From positions 1 through 21,307 of the forward strand of contig JANXVQ010000195.1 in assembly GCA_025351545.1 (NCBI GenBank): a stretch of 21,307 nucleotides of DNA, written 5' to 3'. Position numbers and translations under genes: made by a program. The stretch comes from Spirosoma sp. Lineage in GTDB: Bacteria > Bacteroidota > Bacteroidia > Cytophagales > Spirosomataceae. Below the pieces are notes generated by a model, which did no database searches, had not been told where the DNA came from, and saw nothing but the letters and a program-made list of their open reading frames with translations. Shown piece by piece: positions 8,658 to 17,734 of the stretch. How positions within the stretch are numbered: position 1 is the first letter of the stretch; each line of letters starts with the position of its first letter.

Positions 8658-11600
8658 TTAAAAACCAAAGCTGAGTCGGAATCCATAAAGCCGCGTTGGG
8701 GGCGTCTGGTATTCGGTTGTCGTGCCAACGGCGTTACTGGTATCATTGGCGTTTGTGCCGCCAGAGAATTCGGGGTCTGTGAATACGTTTGTCTTTGGAC
8801 GCAGCATAATCAGGTTCCGACCTGTCAGGGCAATATTCAACGATTTTATGAACCGGGTGTAGTTAATAATCTTAGTCGGAATATTGTAGCTCAACACAAC
8901 CTCGCGAAGTTTCCAGAAATCGGCACTCGTAACATAACTAGAGGCTACGTTATGATAACCCGAGTTGGTCCAGAAAACCAGATTGCCATCTCTAGTCGTC
9001 ACGTTTGTATTTGGAGTAACACTCGCCGTGGTGCCATCAGGATTTTTGGCTACAACGACTGAGTTCGGGAATACAAAATTCTGTCGACCTGCATAGACCG
9101 ACCGGACGCCCGCCCCCGTAAATTCAAGAGCATTTCCGAGTGCGTTGTAAATGACAGCCCCACCACGGTACTCTACTACGGCCGCCAGTGTCAACCCTTT
9201 AAACTTAAAGGTATTTGTAAAGCCAAAGCGGTATTTGGGCTGCGTTGTCCCGGCATACTTAAGATTCGGGTCAAGAATAGGGTAGCCTGTTGCATCAACG
9301 ACTGGTCGGCCTGCATACTGCCCACTGGCATCGTAGTTGGGCGCTTTCGGATCAGACGATTGAATCCGCTGAATATCGCTGACAAACAGCGCCGGATAGG
9401 CATACGATTTGGCGGCATATACATTCGATGCACCACCAGTTAATGTTGGCCGGTAAGGGTCGGTTCCGTAGGGAATATTGATACGGGACAAGTCCTGATA
9501 CAAATCGGTTACCTTGCTTTGCAGATAGGTGAAGTTTGCGTTTATATCCCATGAAAAACCACCCGCCTTCACTAAGGGACGGATAGATCGAAGGTCGAAT
9601 TCAAACCCCTGATTCTGCATAGTACCCGTATTGATCAGGGCCGTAGAGTAACCCGTTGCCTGTGATATGCCAATGGGTACGGTTTGGTTGGTGGTCAGCG
9701 TATTGTAGTAAACAGCCTCAAGATTGAACCGGTCAAATAAGCCTAATTCCAGCCCTACTTCTCTGCTGTTTGTAAACTCCGGTTTCAGGTTCGGGTCATT
9801 CTGCTGATTACTTTGTTCAAAGCCAGCCTGACCACCAAATGGGAAACCCGTACCGGGATTAAATACGTTTTGTAGCTGATATGGGGCTACGTTTACCTGA
9901 CCTACTTTAGACAAGCTACCCCGGATTTTGGCGTAGTTTATTACAGGGTTGTTTTTTAAGGCAGGAATTAACTCTGTAATCACTACTGAGGCATCAACGG
10001 ATGGGTAAAAGAAGGAACGATTGCTCGGAGCTAACAGGGAAGTCCAGTCGTTACGACCCGACGCATGGACGAATACCGCATTTTTATATCCTAGTGTTAG
10101 ATCACCAAACGCGCCCAGTAACCGGCTTTGGCTGTTATATTCAGCTAATGTAGCGTTGCCCAACCGGTTGGCAACGTTATAGGTGCCCGGCACAACCAGG
10201 GCCCCGGCATAATCGTACGTAGACCGCATATACTCCTGGCGGGTCTGCTGACCGAGAATCAGCCGGGTTGTAAAATCGCCAAATTTTGGGTTCACCGTAA
10301 CGAGCAGGTCACCCGTGAAGCGTGTTTTTAACTGTGTTGCATCCTGCACAGTGGCATTTGTGTGACCTCCTGCCGAAGAAGCAATATTACCCGCTTCCCA
10401 GGGATCGCTGGTGGCATAATCCGAGAACGTTACATCGGCAATATGGGCTTTTAATTGAGAATTGTACAACTGACCACCAACCCGATACAATACACTCAAC
10501 CAATTTGTAAATTTATACGATATATCGGCCGACCCCTGCATAGTATATAAACCCGTAGCCTTTCGCGAATTATTGCCCGTTATTTGCCAGTAAGGGTTAG
10601 GATAATACGCATTGTAATATCCGTTTACATCGCCATATGGAGACGTAATGTCGTTGAGCGGGTAGCTATTCAGAGGAGCCTGGGGCTGCTGATTGAGGAC
10701 ATTCCAGTAAACGGGGCGGTTTTGGTTAAAGTCACCATTCTCCGTATTGGTATTCTGATACGAGAACTGTACGCCGGCATTCGTCGTAAATTTATCGACC
10801 GACCGGCCACCCCGAATGCTGATATTGGTTCGTTGATACTTATCATTAGGCACAACTCCTTTCTGGTCAACACGTTGTAGGCTCAGTCCGAAATAATTCA
10901 GATTATCACCAATGCGGTATGATATATCGTGTTGCTGCGTAACGCCGGTGTTGAAGAAGGCCCGACGAGGATCTTTGGCGGGCGACGAATAGGGTATTTT
11001 TAGTGTATCGAGTCGAACGTTTCCATTGGCATCCCGAATTTGAACCCCATAACCGAGTGGTTGAAGAGAGCCGTCAAAAGGGGTTCCAAACTGCTGGTTT
11101 TCATAAGGCACATACGTACGGGCGTAGTTGCGATCGTAAAACGGCTGTCCTTCTCCACCGTTAGCTCCAAATTGAGTTTGCAATCCGGGCATGTATGAAA
11201 TACTCTCGAACTGCGTGTTATTGGTATAGTTAATCTGTGGTTTGTTGCTTGTAGTGCCTCGTTTCGTGGTAATGATGAGGGCACCGTTCGACGCATCTGA
11301 GCCATACAGGGCGGCTGCGCTTGGGCCCTTGAGTACTGTTGTCTGATCAATATCGTTAGGATTGATTGACGACAGAAAACTAATATCTGAAATAACGCCA
11401 TCGACAACCAGCAAAGCCTGGTTATTTCCTAAAAAGGAACGGTTTCCACGTAGAGTAAGTCGGGCACCTGCGCCTACACCGTTGTTGGTGGTGCTGACTT
11501 GAAGCCCGGAAACCTTCCCTGTTAGCCCGTTTGCCACATTTATGGGGGCCGCCTGTGTTAGTTGGGAATTGCTGATTCGGGCAATCGAGGTCCCAATTTC

Positions 11601-11951
11601 GCGTTCTGTACGCTGAATACCAAATCCAGTTACAACTACTTCATTTAAAGTCGAGGCATCTGCGCTCAGGACAACATTAATGGTACTTCGGCTACCAACA
11701 ACTATACCCTCTGATTTAAAGCCGACAAATGAAAATGTCAGCGTTGTGTTTGCCTCTGCATTAATGCGATAATTACCATTTACATCGGTGGTAGTACCGC
11801 GGCTGGTACCCTTTACAACAACGCTCACACCAGGTAGTCCTGAACCATCGTCTGACGAGGTAACACGACCTGTTACAGCCGCATCCTGCGCCAGCAGTGG
11901 CAAGCAGAAAAAGAGCGAAAGTAACCAGCTTCCAATTAGAACTTTTCTCAT
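8658..11951 (-). CDS. SusC/RagA-family TonB-dependent outer-membrane transporter
   Basis: 1097 aa from ATG 11951 (MRKVLIGSWLLSLFFCLPLLAQ), chosen because the Sec signal peptide starts here; cleavage is likely after Gln22. A carboxypeptidase-regulatory-like domain spans about 24-98 (VTGRVTSSDDGSGLPGVSV...). The TonB-box-like LNEVVVTGFG is at 102-111, the plug at about 115-232 ending ALIITTKRG, then a 22-strand barrel. The C-terminus is LYGFRLSFGF, with a terminal Phe as in outer-membrane beta-signals. There is no STN domain and no adjacent sigma/FecR-type gene, so trans-envelope signalling is not indicated. It heads the SusC-SusD-DUF1735 operon and pumps a nutrient, probably a glycan or glycoconjugate, in a TonB-dependent manner. 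It is a divergently transcribed paralogue of the SusC at 12580, with the same domain order and similar N-terminal blocks. Confidence 0.95.
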   Translation of the reverse strand: MRKVLIGSWLLSLFFCLPLLAQDAAVTGRVTSSDDGSGLPGVSVVVKGTSRGTTTDVNGNYRINAEANTTLTFSFVGFKSEGIVVGSRSTINVVLSADASTLNEVVVTGFGIQRTEREIGTSIARISNSQLTQAAPINVANGLTGKVSGLQVSTTNNGVGAGARLTLRGNRSFLGNNQALLVVDGVISDISFLSSINPNDIDQTTVLKGPSAAALYGSDASNGALIITTKRGTTSNKPQINYTNNTQFESISYMPGLQTQFGANGGEGQPFYDRNYARTYVPYENQQFGTPFDGSLQPLGYGVQIRDANGNVRLDTLKIPYSSPAKDPRRAFFNTGVTQQHDISYRIGDNLNYFGLSLQRVDQKGVVPNDKYQRTNISIRGGRSVDKFTTNAGVQFSYQNTNTENGDFNQNRPVYWNVLNQQPQAPLNSYPLNDITSPYGDVNGYYNAYYPNPYWQITGNNSRKATGLYTMQGSADISYKFTNWLSVLYRVGGQLYNSQLKAHIADVTFSDYATSDPWEAGNIASSAGGHTNATVQDATQLKTRFTGDLLVTVNPKFGDFTTRLILGQQTRQEYMRSTYDYAGALVVPGTYNVANRLGNATLAEYNSQSRLLGAFGDLTLGYKNAVFVHASGRNDWTSLLAPSNRSFFYPSVDASVVITELIPALKNNPVINYAKIRGSLSKVGQVNVAPYQLQNVFNPGTGFPFGGQAGFEQSNQQNDPNLKPEFTNSREVGLELGLFDRFNLEAVYYNTLTTNQTVPIGISQATGYSTALINTGTMQNQGFEFDLRSIRPLVKAGGFSWDINANFTYLQSKVTDLYQDLSRINIPYGTDPYRPTLTGGASNVYAAKSYAYPALFVSDIQRIQSSDPKAPNYDASGQYAGRPVVDATGYPILDPNLKYAGTTQPKYRFGFTNTFKFKGLTLAAVVEYRGGAVIYNALGNALEFTGAGVRSVYAGRQNFVFPNSVVVAKNPDGTTASVTPNTNVTTRDGNLVFWTNSGYHNVASSYVTSADFWKLREVVLSYNIPTKIINYTRFIKSLNIALTGRNLIMLRPKTNVFTDPEFSGGTNANDTSNAVGTTTEYQTPPTRLYGFRLSFGF

Positions 11952-12099
11952 AAGATTGACAGCATTTAAATTAAGAAAAACAAGGATATTTAACATATGT
12001 TTAATGCATAACTAGTTGCAAATTAGATAAATAACTTGATGCAAAAAACAGCCAATAAAATCTTACTCACCTACGAAAAATTGCATTTATAAGTGAATA

Positions 12100-12109
12100 T
12101 ACTTAAGTA
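12100..12109. promoter_or_regulatory. Palindrome TACTTAAGTA, copy 1 (possible operator)
   Basis: Perfect 10-bp palindrome inside ATACTTAAGTAA, about 148 bp upstream of the left susC-like start. The same 12-mer recurs at 12543-12554 just before the right susC-like gene. The region is AT-rich, so chance recurrence is not negligible. Confidence 0.3.
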
Positions 12110-12400
12110 AAAACAACAAAATATACTCGGTGAATAGGCTAAGAACATAAGGGAAAATTTTTAGATTATCTACATAAACAATATACTATATAGATCATTT
12201 CGAAAAGACTGATATTATATAGCAAAAGGAAGTCTGCCAGCACAAGTCCTATATCACTAAAAAATGACTATATGGAAAGATGAGAACAAATTGCAGACAG
12301 AATGGATATAGAGGTGAGTAAATTATTTTTTTAATTAATGTTATTAAGGAGTATATATTAAAAAAATATTAATTTATATAAAAAGGATTTTGCATTTAGG

Positions 12401-12419
12401 GTCAATATTTAATATTGAC
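12401..12419. promoter_or_regulatory. 9+1+9 palindrome, candidate transcription-factor operator
   Basis: GTCAATATT-T-AATATTGAC: two perfect 9-bp half-sites around one central base, the size and symmetry of a dimeric helix-turn-helix operator. It lies about 105 bp upstream of the predicted -7 element of the right operon, between the two divergent operons. It has no following T-tract, so it is not a terminator. Confidence 0.45.
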
Positions 12420-12502
12420 TATACTACTGTATTAAGAATATTGTTTTATACGACGATGAATTTTCCACATTTAATAATTTAACTTATATAGCTGTCAATG
12501 TG

Positions 12503-12531
12503 TTGTTTTTAACGAATTTTTAATAAGTTTG
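12503..12531 (+). promoter_or_regulatory. Bacteroidota-type promoter for the right susC-susD operon
   Basis: A -33 TTG at 12503-12505, an 18-base spacer, and a -7 element TAAGTTTG at 12524-12531 that matches TAnnTTTG in every defined position. Transcription should begin near 12538, leaving a leader of about 40 bases before ATG 12580. The second TACTTAAGTA copy falls inside this leader. Confidence 0.6.
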
Positions 12532-12543
12532 ATTTAGTTTTTA

Positions 12544-12553
12544 TACTTAAGTA
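12544..12553. promoter_or_regulatory. Palindrome TACTTAAGTA, copy 2 (possible operator in the leader)
   Basis: Identical to the copy at 12100-12109, including flanking bases (ATACTTAAGTAA at 12543-12554). It lies just after the predicted start of transcription and 26 bases before the susC-like ATG, a position where a bound repressor could block the promoter. Confidence 0.3.
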
Positions 12554-12579
12554 ATACTTCTTAACTTAAACAATGCTGT

Positions 12580-15500
12580 ATGCGTAAATTTCTAATAACA
12601 CAGCTTGTGCTGTGTTTATTCGCTATTCCATTGCTGGCCCAGAATCTGGCCATCACTGGAAAAATCACTTCATCAGAAGACGGATCTGTGTTGCCGGGAG
12701 TTACCATCTTAATTAAAGGTACAACCCAGGGAACTACTACAAATGCAGACGGAACCTTTCAGATCAATGCCGCAAAAGGGAATGTGCTGCTGATCAGTTT
12801 TATTGGTTTCGTCACAGAAAGCGTTAAGCTTGAAAATCAAACGGTACTTAACTTAGCGTTGAAACCTGATGCTTCGCAGCTTCAGGAAATTGTCGTGACA
12901 GCGCAGGGTATTCGGAAAAATCAGCGGGAAATTGGCTATGCCATTTCTAAAGTGGAAACCGAAGATGTAACGGTTGGCCGTTCTCCGCAGTTGGCTCAGG
13001 CTTTATCGGGTAAGGTAACGGGTCTGGCTGTCTACAACGTCAACAATAGTGTTGATCCGGCAGTAAAAGTTGTGTTACGGGGCTATCGCTCGTTAACGGG
13101 TAACAACGAAGCGCTTGTTGTTCTGGATGGTATGCAAACAACATCCAGTGTACTGTCCATCATCAATCCCAACGATATTGAGAGTGTATCGATTCTGAAA
13201 GGTGGTCAGGCAGCCACATTATATGGATCGGCCGGTATCAATGGCGCCCTTATTATAACAACCAAGAGAGGGAAACAAGGTAAGCTGAAAGTATCATATT
13301 CGAACAGTACGAACTTCGAACAGATTAGCTTTATGCCCCAACTTCAGGATAAATATGGCTCAGGATCGCACTATGCCACATCCTTTGGTGCGGCTGGTTA
13401 CAAAACTGATTATATAGAGCGGTTGAAAGATAACTGGCGTTCGTATGAAAACCAGCAGTATGGCGACCAGTTCGATGGGTCGGTTCGGATGCAGGGCCGG
13501 ACAACGGAAGATGGTAGCCAGTATCTATTGCCCTACGCGGCCATCCCAAACGCTCGCAGAAAAGCCTTCAACACTGGCGTGTCGATGAACAACCAGGTTA
13601 GTTTCCAGGGGGGAGACGAAACGGGAACGTTCTACATGTCGATGGAAAATCAAAAGATTGCCGGTATTGTGCCACATGACCAGAGTGAACGGACTGGTAC
13701 GCGTTTGTCGGCCACCCGGGATTATGGCAAACTAACGGCCAGTTTCAATGCGGGTTACACCCAGGCCGCTTATAATCGTACCTCATCTGATTTTTATAAC
13801 GATGTACTCAACCAGCCAGCCAATTTGCCGCTGAACGATTTGCGCGATTGGCAAACTAATAAGTTTGCTAACCCCAACGGCTTCTACAACGACTACTATA
13901 ACAATCCGTATTTCAATGCCGATAACGGCCGAATGAAATACAAGGATGCTAACCTGAACGGTAACTTAAGTTTGACTTTCAAGCCGACCTCCTGGCTGAT
14001 GATCACTGAGCGTATCGGGATTTTGAACAACTCCCGTACCGGCAAAAATACCACGGGTAAATTCTTGTATTCTGACTGGGCTAAAAGCAAATCGTTTATT
14101 CCCGCTCCTTTCTTTCGTGATGGCGACGGCACAGGTATTTATCGGGCTATTACCGATAACCTAGGTTCTGTGTTGGATTATTCGAGTACTGAAAACGTAA
14201 TTAACAACGAATTTCAGGTTCACTTAACGAAAGACTTTGGTCCATTCTCGAACAAGCTGATCCTTGGGAATAGCGTTTATCAACGCACAACCAAGAGCAT
14301 TTCGATAGGATCAAGTTCAATTGTTGTACCTGACGTATATAATGTAGCGAACCGTCAGGGCGAATTGACGGGTGGTGAGATCAGTTCGCAGGAGCGTCGG
14401 TTTGGTTACTACGCCGATTTAACCTCGAATTATAAAAACTGGTTAATCTTGAACGGAACCTTTCGTTTCGATGCTACCTCAAGGTTTTACAAACCAAATC
14501 GCGCAGCCAGTACCTGGTCGTATCCATATTATGGTGTTGCTCTGTCGTTCATTGCTACCGACGCTTTTCCGGCAATCAAGAGCCAGTTCCTGAATTATGC
14601 CAAACTGCGGGTAAACGCCAACAAAAACGCTAACGATAACATTCCGTTATATGGATTGGACCTGGCCTATAATAATGGCACTGGCTTTCCATATGGCAAC
14701 ACCGTTGGTCTGACAGTGGGCAACGTTTTGCCAGATGCCAACTTAAAACCCGAAACGGTTTATTCGTCAGAAATAGGTGGTGAGTTCCAGTTGCTGAACA
14801 ATCGCATCAATATTGATGTGTCGGCCTATACGCAAACCTCTACGGGTCAGGTAATTACAGTTAAGGTGCCAAACTCAACGGGTTTCAATAATTTGTTGAT
14901 CAACGTGGGCGAAACCAAAAACTGGGGTTACGAGGCTGAGGTTAAATACCTGATTGCCAGAGGTAGTAAGTTTTCATGGGATGCCAGCGTTCGGTACTCC
15001 TACAATGATAATAAAGTTGTTGATCTCTATCCGGGAATCAACGAGTTTCAGTTAAACAATACGTTTGCGTATGCCAACACAAACGTTATCAAAGATTCCC
15101 GTTTCCCGATTCTGAAAACTGATGGGTATCAGTATGCACCGGATGGGTCAGGTAAAGTGTTGGTAAACTCAACCACCGGGTATCCGTTGCGCCAGACGAC
15201 GTTATCGCCACGGGGCGGTGTACTGCCCCGGCACATTGCCGGTCTGGGCTCGAAAATTGAGTACGGTAACTTTGGTTTTACCTTTAACTTCGAGTATCGC
15301 GGTGGCAACGTGATGTTCAGCGATCTGGGTCGTCAAATGACCTTCACCGGAACGGGCAAATGGACAGAAAACCGGTCTCCGCAAATTTTCCCGAACTCGG
15401 CTTACTTAGGGCCGGATGGAACAACGGTCATTCCTAACACAACGGTTCAGGTGCGCGAGGCCGAGTATGCGCTATGGGTAGATAACTACCGGCTGATCTC

Positions 15501-15813
15501 TGAAAACTTCGTTACACCAGCCTGGTTCATCAAACTTAGAGATATCAATCTGGCGTATCGTCTGCCGCAAAGTCTACTGGCTAAAACCAAATTCCTGTCA
15601 GCCGCCAGCATTTCTTTATACGGTCGGAATCTAATCACCATCGTTGATAAGCTCAATTATTATACAGACCCTGAGTTTAGTAATGTTGGGAACGCTGCAC
15701 CGGGTGCTACGGCTATTCCGGGTACAACGACTGCCAATAGTGTTGGTATTAATACGACTGGCCAAACTCCGCCGGTACGTCAGTATGGTGTAAACCTCAA
15801 CCTTACATTTTAG
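12580..15813 (+). CDS. SusC/RagA-family TonB-dependent outer-membrane transporter (second paralogue)
   Basis: 1077 aa. The Sec signal peptide MRKFLITQLVLCLFAIPLLA has likely cleavage around Ala20/Gln21. The carboxypeptidase-regulatory-like domain spans 24-98 (ITGKITSSEDGSVLPGVTI), with TonB-box-like LQEIVVTAQG at 101-110. The plug covers about 115-231 (INPNDIESVSILKGGQAATLYGSAGINGALIITTKRG region), followed by the barrel. The C-terminus is RQYGVNLNLTF, ending in Phe. As in the first paralogue, there is no STN domain. The strong parallel in length, plug motifs and middle blocks (e.g. NGFYNDYYNNPYF here versus NGYYNAYYPNPYW there) indicates an old duplication. SusD follows after 22 bp. Function: TonB-dependent uptake of an unidentified ligand. 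The predicted promoter is at 12503-12531. Confidence 0.95.
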   Translation: MRKFLITQLVLCLFAIPLLAQNLAITGKITSSEDGSVLPGVTILIKGTTQGTTTNADGTFQINAAKGNVLLISFIGFVTESVKLENQTVLNLALKPDASQLQEIVVTAQGIRKNQREIGYAISKVETEDVTVGRSPQLAQALSGKVTGLAVYNVNNSVDPAVKVVLRGYRSLTGNNEALVVLDGMQTTSSVLSIINPNDIESVSILKGGQAATLYGSAGINGALIITTKRGKQGKLKVSYSNSTNFEQISFMPQLQDKYGSGSHYATSFGAAGYKTDYIERLKDNWRSYENQQYGDQFDGSVRMQGRTTEDGSQYLLPYAAIPNARRKAFNTGVSMNNQVSFQGGDETGTFYMSMENQKIAGIVPHDQSERTGTRLSATRDYGKLTASFNAGYTQAAYNRTSSDFYNDVLNQPANLPLNDLRDWQTNKFANPNGFYNDYYNNPYFNADNGRMKYKDANLNGNLSLTFKPTSWLMITERIGILNNSRTGKNTTGKFLYSDWAKSKSFIPAPFFRDGDGTGIYRAITDNLGSVLDYSSTENVINNEFQVHLTKDFGPFSNKLILGNSVYQRTTKSISIGSSSIVVPDVYNVANRQGELTGGEISSQERRFGYYADLTSNYKNWLILNGTFRFDATSRFYKPNRAASTWSYPYYGVALSFIATDAFPAIKSQFLNYAKLRVNANKNANDNIPLYGLDLAYNNGTGFPYGNTVGLTVGNVLPDANLKPETVYSSEIGGEFQLLNNRINIDVSAYTQTSTGQVITVKVPNSTGFNNLLINVGETKNWGYEAEVKYLIARGSKFSWDASVRYSYNDNKVVDLYPGINEFQLNNTFAYANTNVIKDSRFPILKTDGYQYAPDGSGKVLVNSTTGYPLRQTTLSPRGGVLPRHIAGLGSKIEYGNFGFTFNFEYRGGNVMFSDLGRQMTFTGTGKWTENRSPQIFPNSAYLGPDGTTVIPNTTVQVREAEYALWVDNYRLISENFVTPAWFIKLRDINLAYRLPQSLLAKTKFLSAASISLYGRNLITIVDKLNYYTDPEFSNVGNAAPGATAIPGTTTANSVGINTTGQTPPVRQYGVNLNLTF

Positions 15814-15835
15814 TAATCACTGAAATTGATTTGAC

Positions 15836-17389
15836 ATGAAACTAAAATCATTATTTATAATTGCCTTTGTGTTCCTGGTTGGTAGTGCTTGTAACCAATC
15901 CTTCCTGGACATCAATACCAATCCCAACGTATTGCCAACCGCATCGCCGAGCTTTGTCTTTACGAATGCGCTGAATACTACAGCAACGAACATAGCTGGT
16001 AACACTCTCGGGCTGACCGGGCAGAATGCAAACGAAATCGGTTTTTACTGGGCTGGACAGTGGACGCAGGGGAATGGGTATATCATTAACACTGCCCAGT
16101 TTGGCTACCAATTTACCAATGGCGATTTCAATTATTGGGATACATACTATGACAATCTGGAAGATTATCAGTATGTGATCAACAATGCCGATGCCAACAG
16201 CCAAAAGTACCTGAAAGGTCCGGCTAAGGTTATGAAGGCGATGCTGTTTCAGCAGTTGGTCGATATGTATGGTAGCGTGCCGTATACGGAGGCCTTGAAA
16301 GGTGGTGCTATACTTGCCCCAAAATTCGACGATCAAAAGGTAGTGTACGAATCCCTGATTACGCTGTTGGATGAGGCTGTTGTCGATTTGAAAGCCAATG
16401 CTTTTTCCAGCGCTTTTACGGGTTCCGATATTATCTTTAATGGCAACACAACCAAGTGGACTCAGTTTGCCAATTCGCTTAAAATGAGGATTCTAATTCG
16501 TCAGTCAAGAGTTACGGGTCGGGACGCTTATATTAAAACTGAAATTGCCAAAATTTTGACCGAAGGATCGGGCTTTATTACGGGAGCTGAGGTTAGCATT
16601 GGTGGACCTTCATTCTTTCTGGCTACATTAGGTAAATTGAATCCCGTTTACGACCGCTGGGGCTACGATGCCAATGGGGCTAAACGAGCGTTGAATAACT
16701 ATCCTCGATTGTCGAAGTTTCTTATCGATGGCCTCAAAGCAGCAGGTGATACACTGCGAATGAAGCGAATTGCTTATGCCAATGGTGGTGAGAACCCTAG
16801 CACACCAGGCGTAAGTACCCAGAAAGAAATTTCGGCAAACTACAGCGGTACGCCATTTGGTGCCAGTTCTGGCTATTTACCTGCCAATACCACTTCTTTA
16901 GGGCCAAGTCTGTTAGTGAAAGGTGAGTATAGTCGGCCGTATATTCTAATGACAGCCTCTGAAGTTCAATTCCTGCTGGCCGAAGCCAAACAACGATATA
17001 CGGATGTAACGTTGCCTAATACGGCTCAAGCGTATTTTGAGGAAGGTATTGTTCAGTCGTTCCGTGTATTGGGAGCAAATGTTGCCGGTGCTGCTGCCTT
17101 TAAGGGTAGCAAAATCAATAACTACGACTGGACTGCTTCTACAGATAAACTGGCTGCCATAGCAATTCAGAAATGGATTGCCTTAACTAACTTCAGTGGT
17201 CTGGAAGCCTGGTCTGAATACCGACGCACAAATCTGCCGGTAACACCACAAAGCATTCAGGTGCCTGATACAAAGCGTCCTGTACGTTTCTTCTATCCAA
17301 ATACAGAGTCTGGCTCAAACGCGGCAAACGTGAGCGCGCAAGGCGTAATTGATGTATTTAGTACCCGCCTGTTCTGGGATGTTGACTAA
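15836..17389 (+). CDS. SusD/RagB-family outer-membrane lipoprotein (second paralogue)
   Basis: 517 aa. Lipoprotein signal MKLKSLFIIAFVFLVGSAC with lipidated Cys19, followed by NQSFLDINTNPNVLPTASPS. The SusD-like 2 blocks match those of the paralogue at 7124-8635: KYLKGPAKVMKAMLFQQLVDMYGSVPYTEAL, GNTTKWTQFANSLKMRILIRQSR, FSGLEAWSEYRRTNLP and RFFYPNTESGSNAANVSAQG. It forms the ligand-binding lid of the upstream SusC. It is the last gene of a two-gene operon; unlike the left operon, no DUF1735 lipoprotein follows. A strong hairpin terminator begins 14 bases after the stop. Ligand unknown. Confidence 0.94.
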   Translation: MKLKSLFIIAFVFLVGSACNQSFLDINTNPNVLPTASPSFVFTNALNTTATNIAGNTLGLTGQNANEIGFYWAGQWTQGNGYIINTAQFGYQFTNGDFNYWDTYYDNLEDYQYVINNADANSQKYLKGPAKVMKAMLFQQLVDMYGSVPYTEALKGGAILAPKFDDQKVVYESLITLLDEAVVDLKANAFSSAFTGSDIIFNGNTTKWTQFANSLKMRILIRQSRVTGRDAYIKTEIAKILTEGSGFITGAEVSIGGPSFFLATLGKLNPVYDRWGYDANGAKRALNNYPRLSKFLIDGLKAAGDTLRMKRIAYANGGENPSTPGVSTQKEISANYSGTPFGASSGYLPANTTSLGPSLLVKGEYSRPYILMTASEVQFLLAEAKQRYTDVTLPNTAQAYFEEGIVQSFRVLGANVAGAAAFKGSKINNYDWTASTDKLAAIAIQKWIALTNFSGLEAWSEYRRTNLPVTPQSIQVPDTKRPVRFFYPNTESGSNAANVSAQGVIDVFSTRLFWDVD

Positions 17390-17402
17390 GATGCGTTAAT
17401 GA

Positions 17403-17457
17403 TTTTCACATAAAAAAGGAGGCCATCGTGATGATGGTCTCCTTTTTTATGTGAAAA
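17403..17457. terminator. Long bidirectional hairpin terminator after the second SusCD operon
   Basis: Arms 17403-17427 and 17433-17457 (25 bp each) pair with only one mismatch, a G-U pair in RNA, around the loop GTGAT. The core GGAGGCCATC/GATGGTCTCC is followed by CTTTTTTAT and preceded by ATAAAAAAG, so it can stop transcription from either side. It lies 14 bases after the SusD stop. Confidence 0.9.
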
Positions 17458-17490
17458 AGCCTGTCTTGGAATTCGGCTTTTGAAGGGTTT

Positions 17491-17529
17491 ATTTAATAAA
17501 AAAGCGGATCGACATTGTCAGTCCGCTTT
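17491..17529 (-). terminator. Possible minus-strand terminator hairpin
   Basis: AAAGCGGA (17501-17508) pairs with TCCGCTTT (17522-17529), with an inner GAC-ATT-GTC stem. Read on the minus strand the stem is followed by TTTTTTATT; on the plus strand no T-tract follows. No minus-strand gene lies upstream within reach, so it may serve an unannotated transcript or be a relic. Confidence 0.35.
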
Positions 17530-17734
17530 CTGCATTACGCTTTATCCAACTATTAAAAATCTAATATCTACGAGAAACTCACTACTATTTCATGCTTTAC
17601 TAAGACCGAAAAAGTCTTCATCGTATCAGGTTGACTGGTAAGAATAAAGAGGGTAAGAATCTGTTATCATTGAGACAGAAATATAGCTGTTAATCAGATT
17701 ATAAGTCTATTAAGTGAACTTAATGTATATTATA

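Larger units (their letters stand above)
11952..12579. other. AT-rich divergent control region between two susC-like operons
   Basis: About 630 bases without a supportable gene, much richer in A+T than the flanking genes. It contains a consensus promoter for the right operon, a near-perfect 19-bp palindrome (12401-12419) and two copies of ATACTTAAGTAA (12099-12110 and 12543-12554), listed separately. TTGCATTTA also occurs twice (12081-12089, 12390-12398). For the left operon the best promoter guess on the minus strand is weak: CAA at 12042-12044 and CAAATTA at 12019-12025 (plus-strand spelling), one spacer base short. Confidence 0.6.

Noticed and set aside
8636..8746. 37-codon N-terminal extension of the left SusD gene overlapping SusC
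   Set aside because: It would place the lipoprotein signal inside the protein. The ATG at 8635 gives a clean signal and a 22-bp gap equal to that of the right operon.
12264..12311. 15-codon ORF (MTIWKDENKLQTEWI) in the divergent AT-rich region
   Set aside because: Too short, no upstream promoter or terminator, no known leader-peptide pattern.
6580..17389. Calling the two SusCD loci a complete polysaccharide utilisation locus together with GH130
   Set aside because: No extracellular glycoside hydrolase, polysaccharide lyase, hybrid two-component sensor or sigma/anti-sigma pair is present. GH130 is convergent to the left operon, separated by a strong terminator, and cytoplasmic.
17602..17618. 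AAGAC/GTCTT hairpin as a structured RNA or terminator
   Set aside because: Only 5 bp with a 7-base loop, no T-tract and no further conserved-looking structure.
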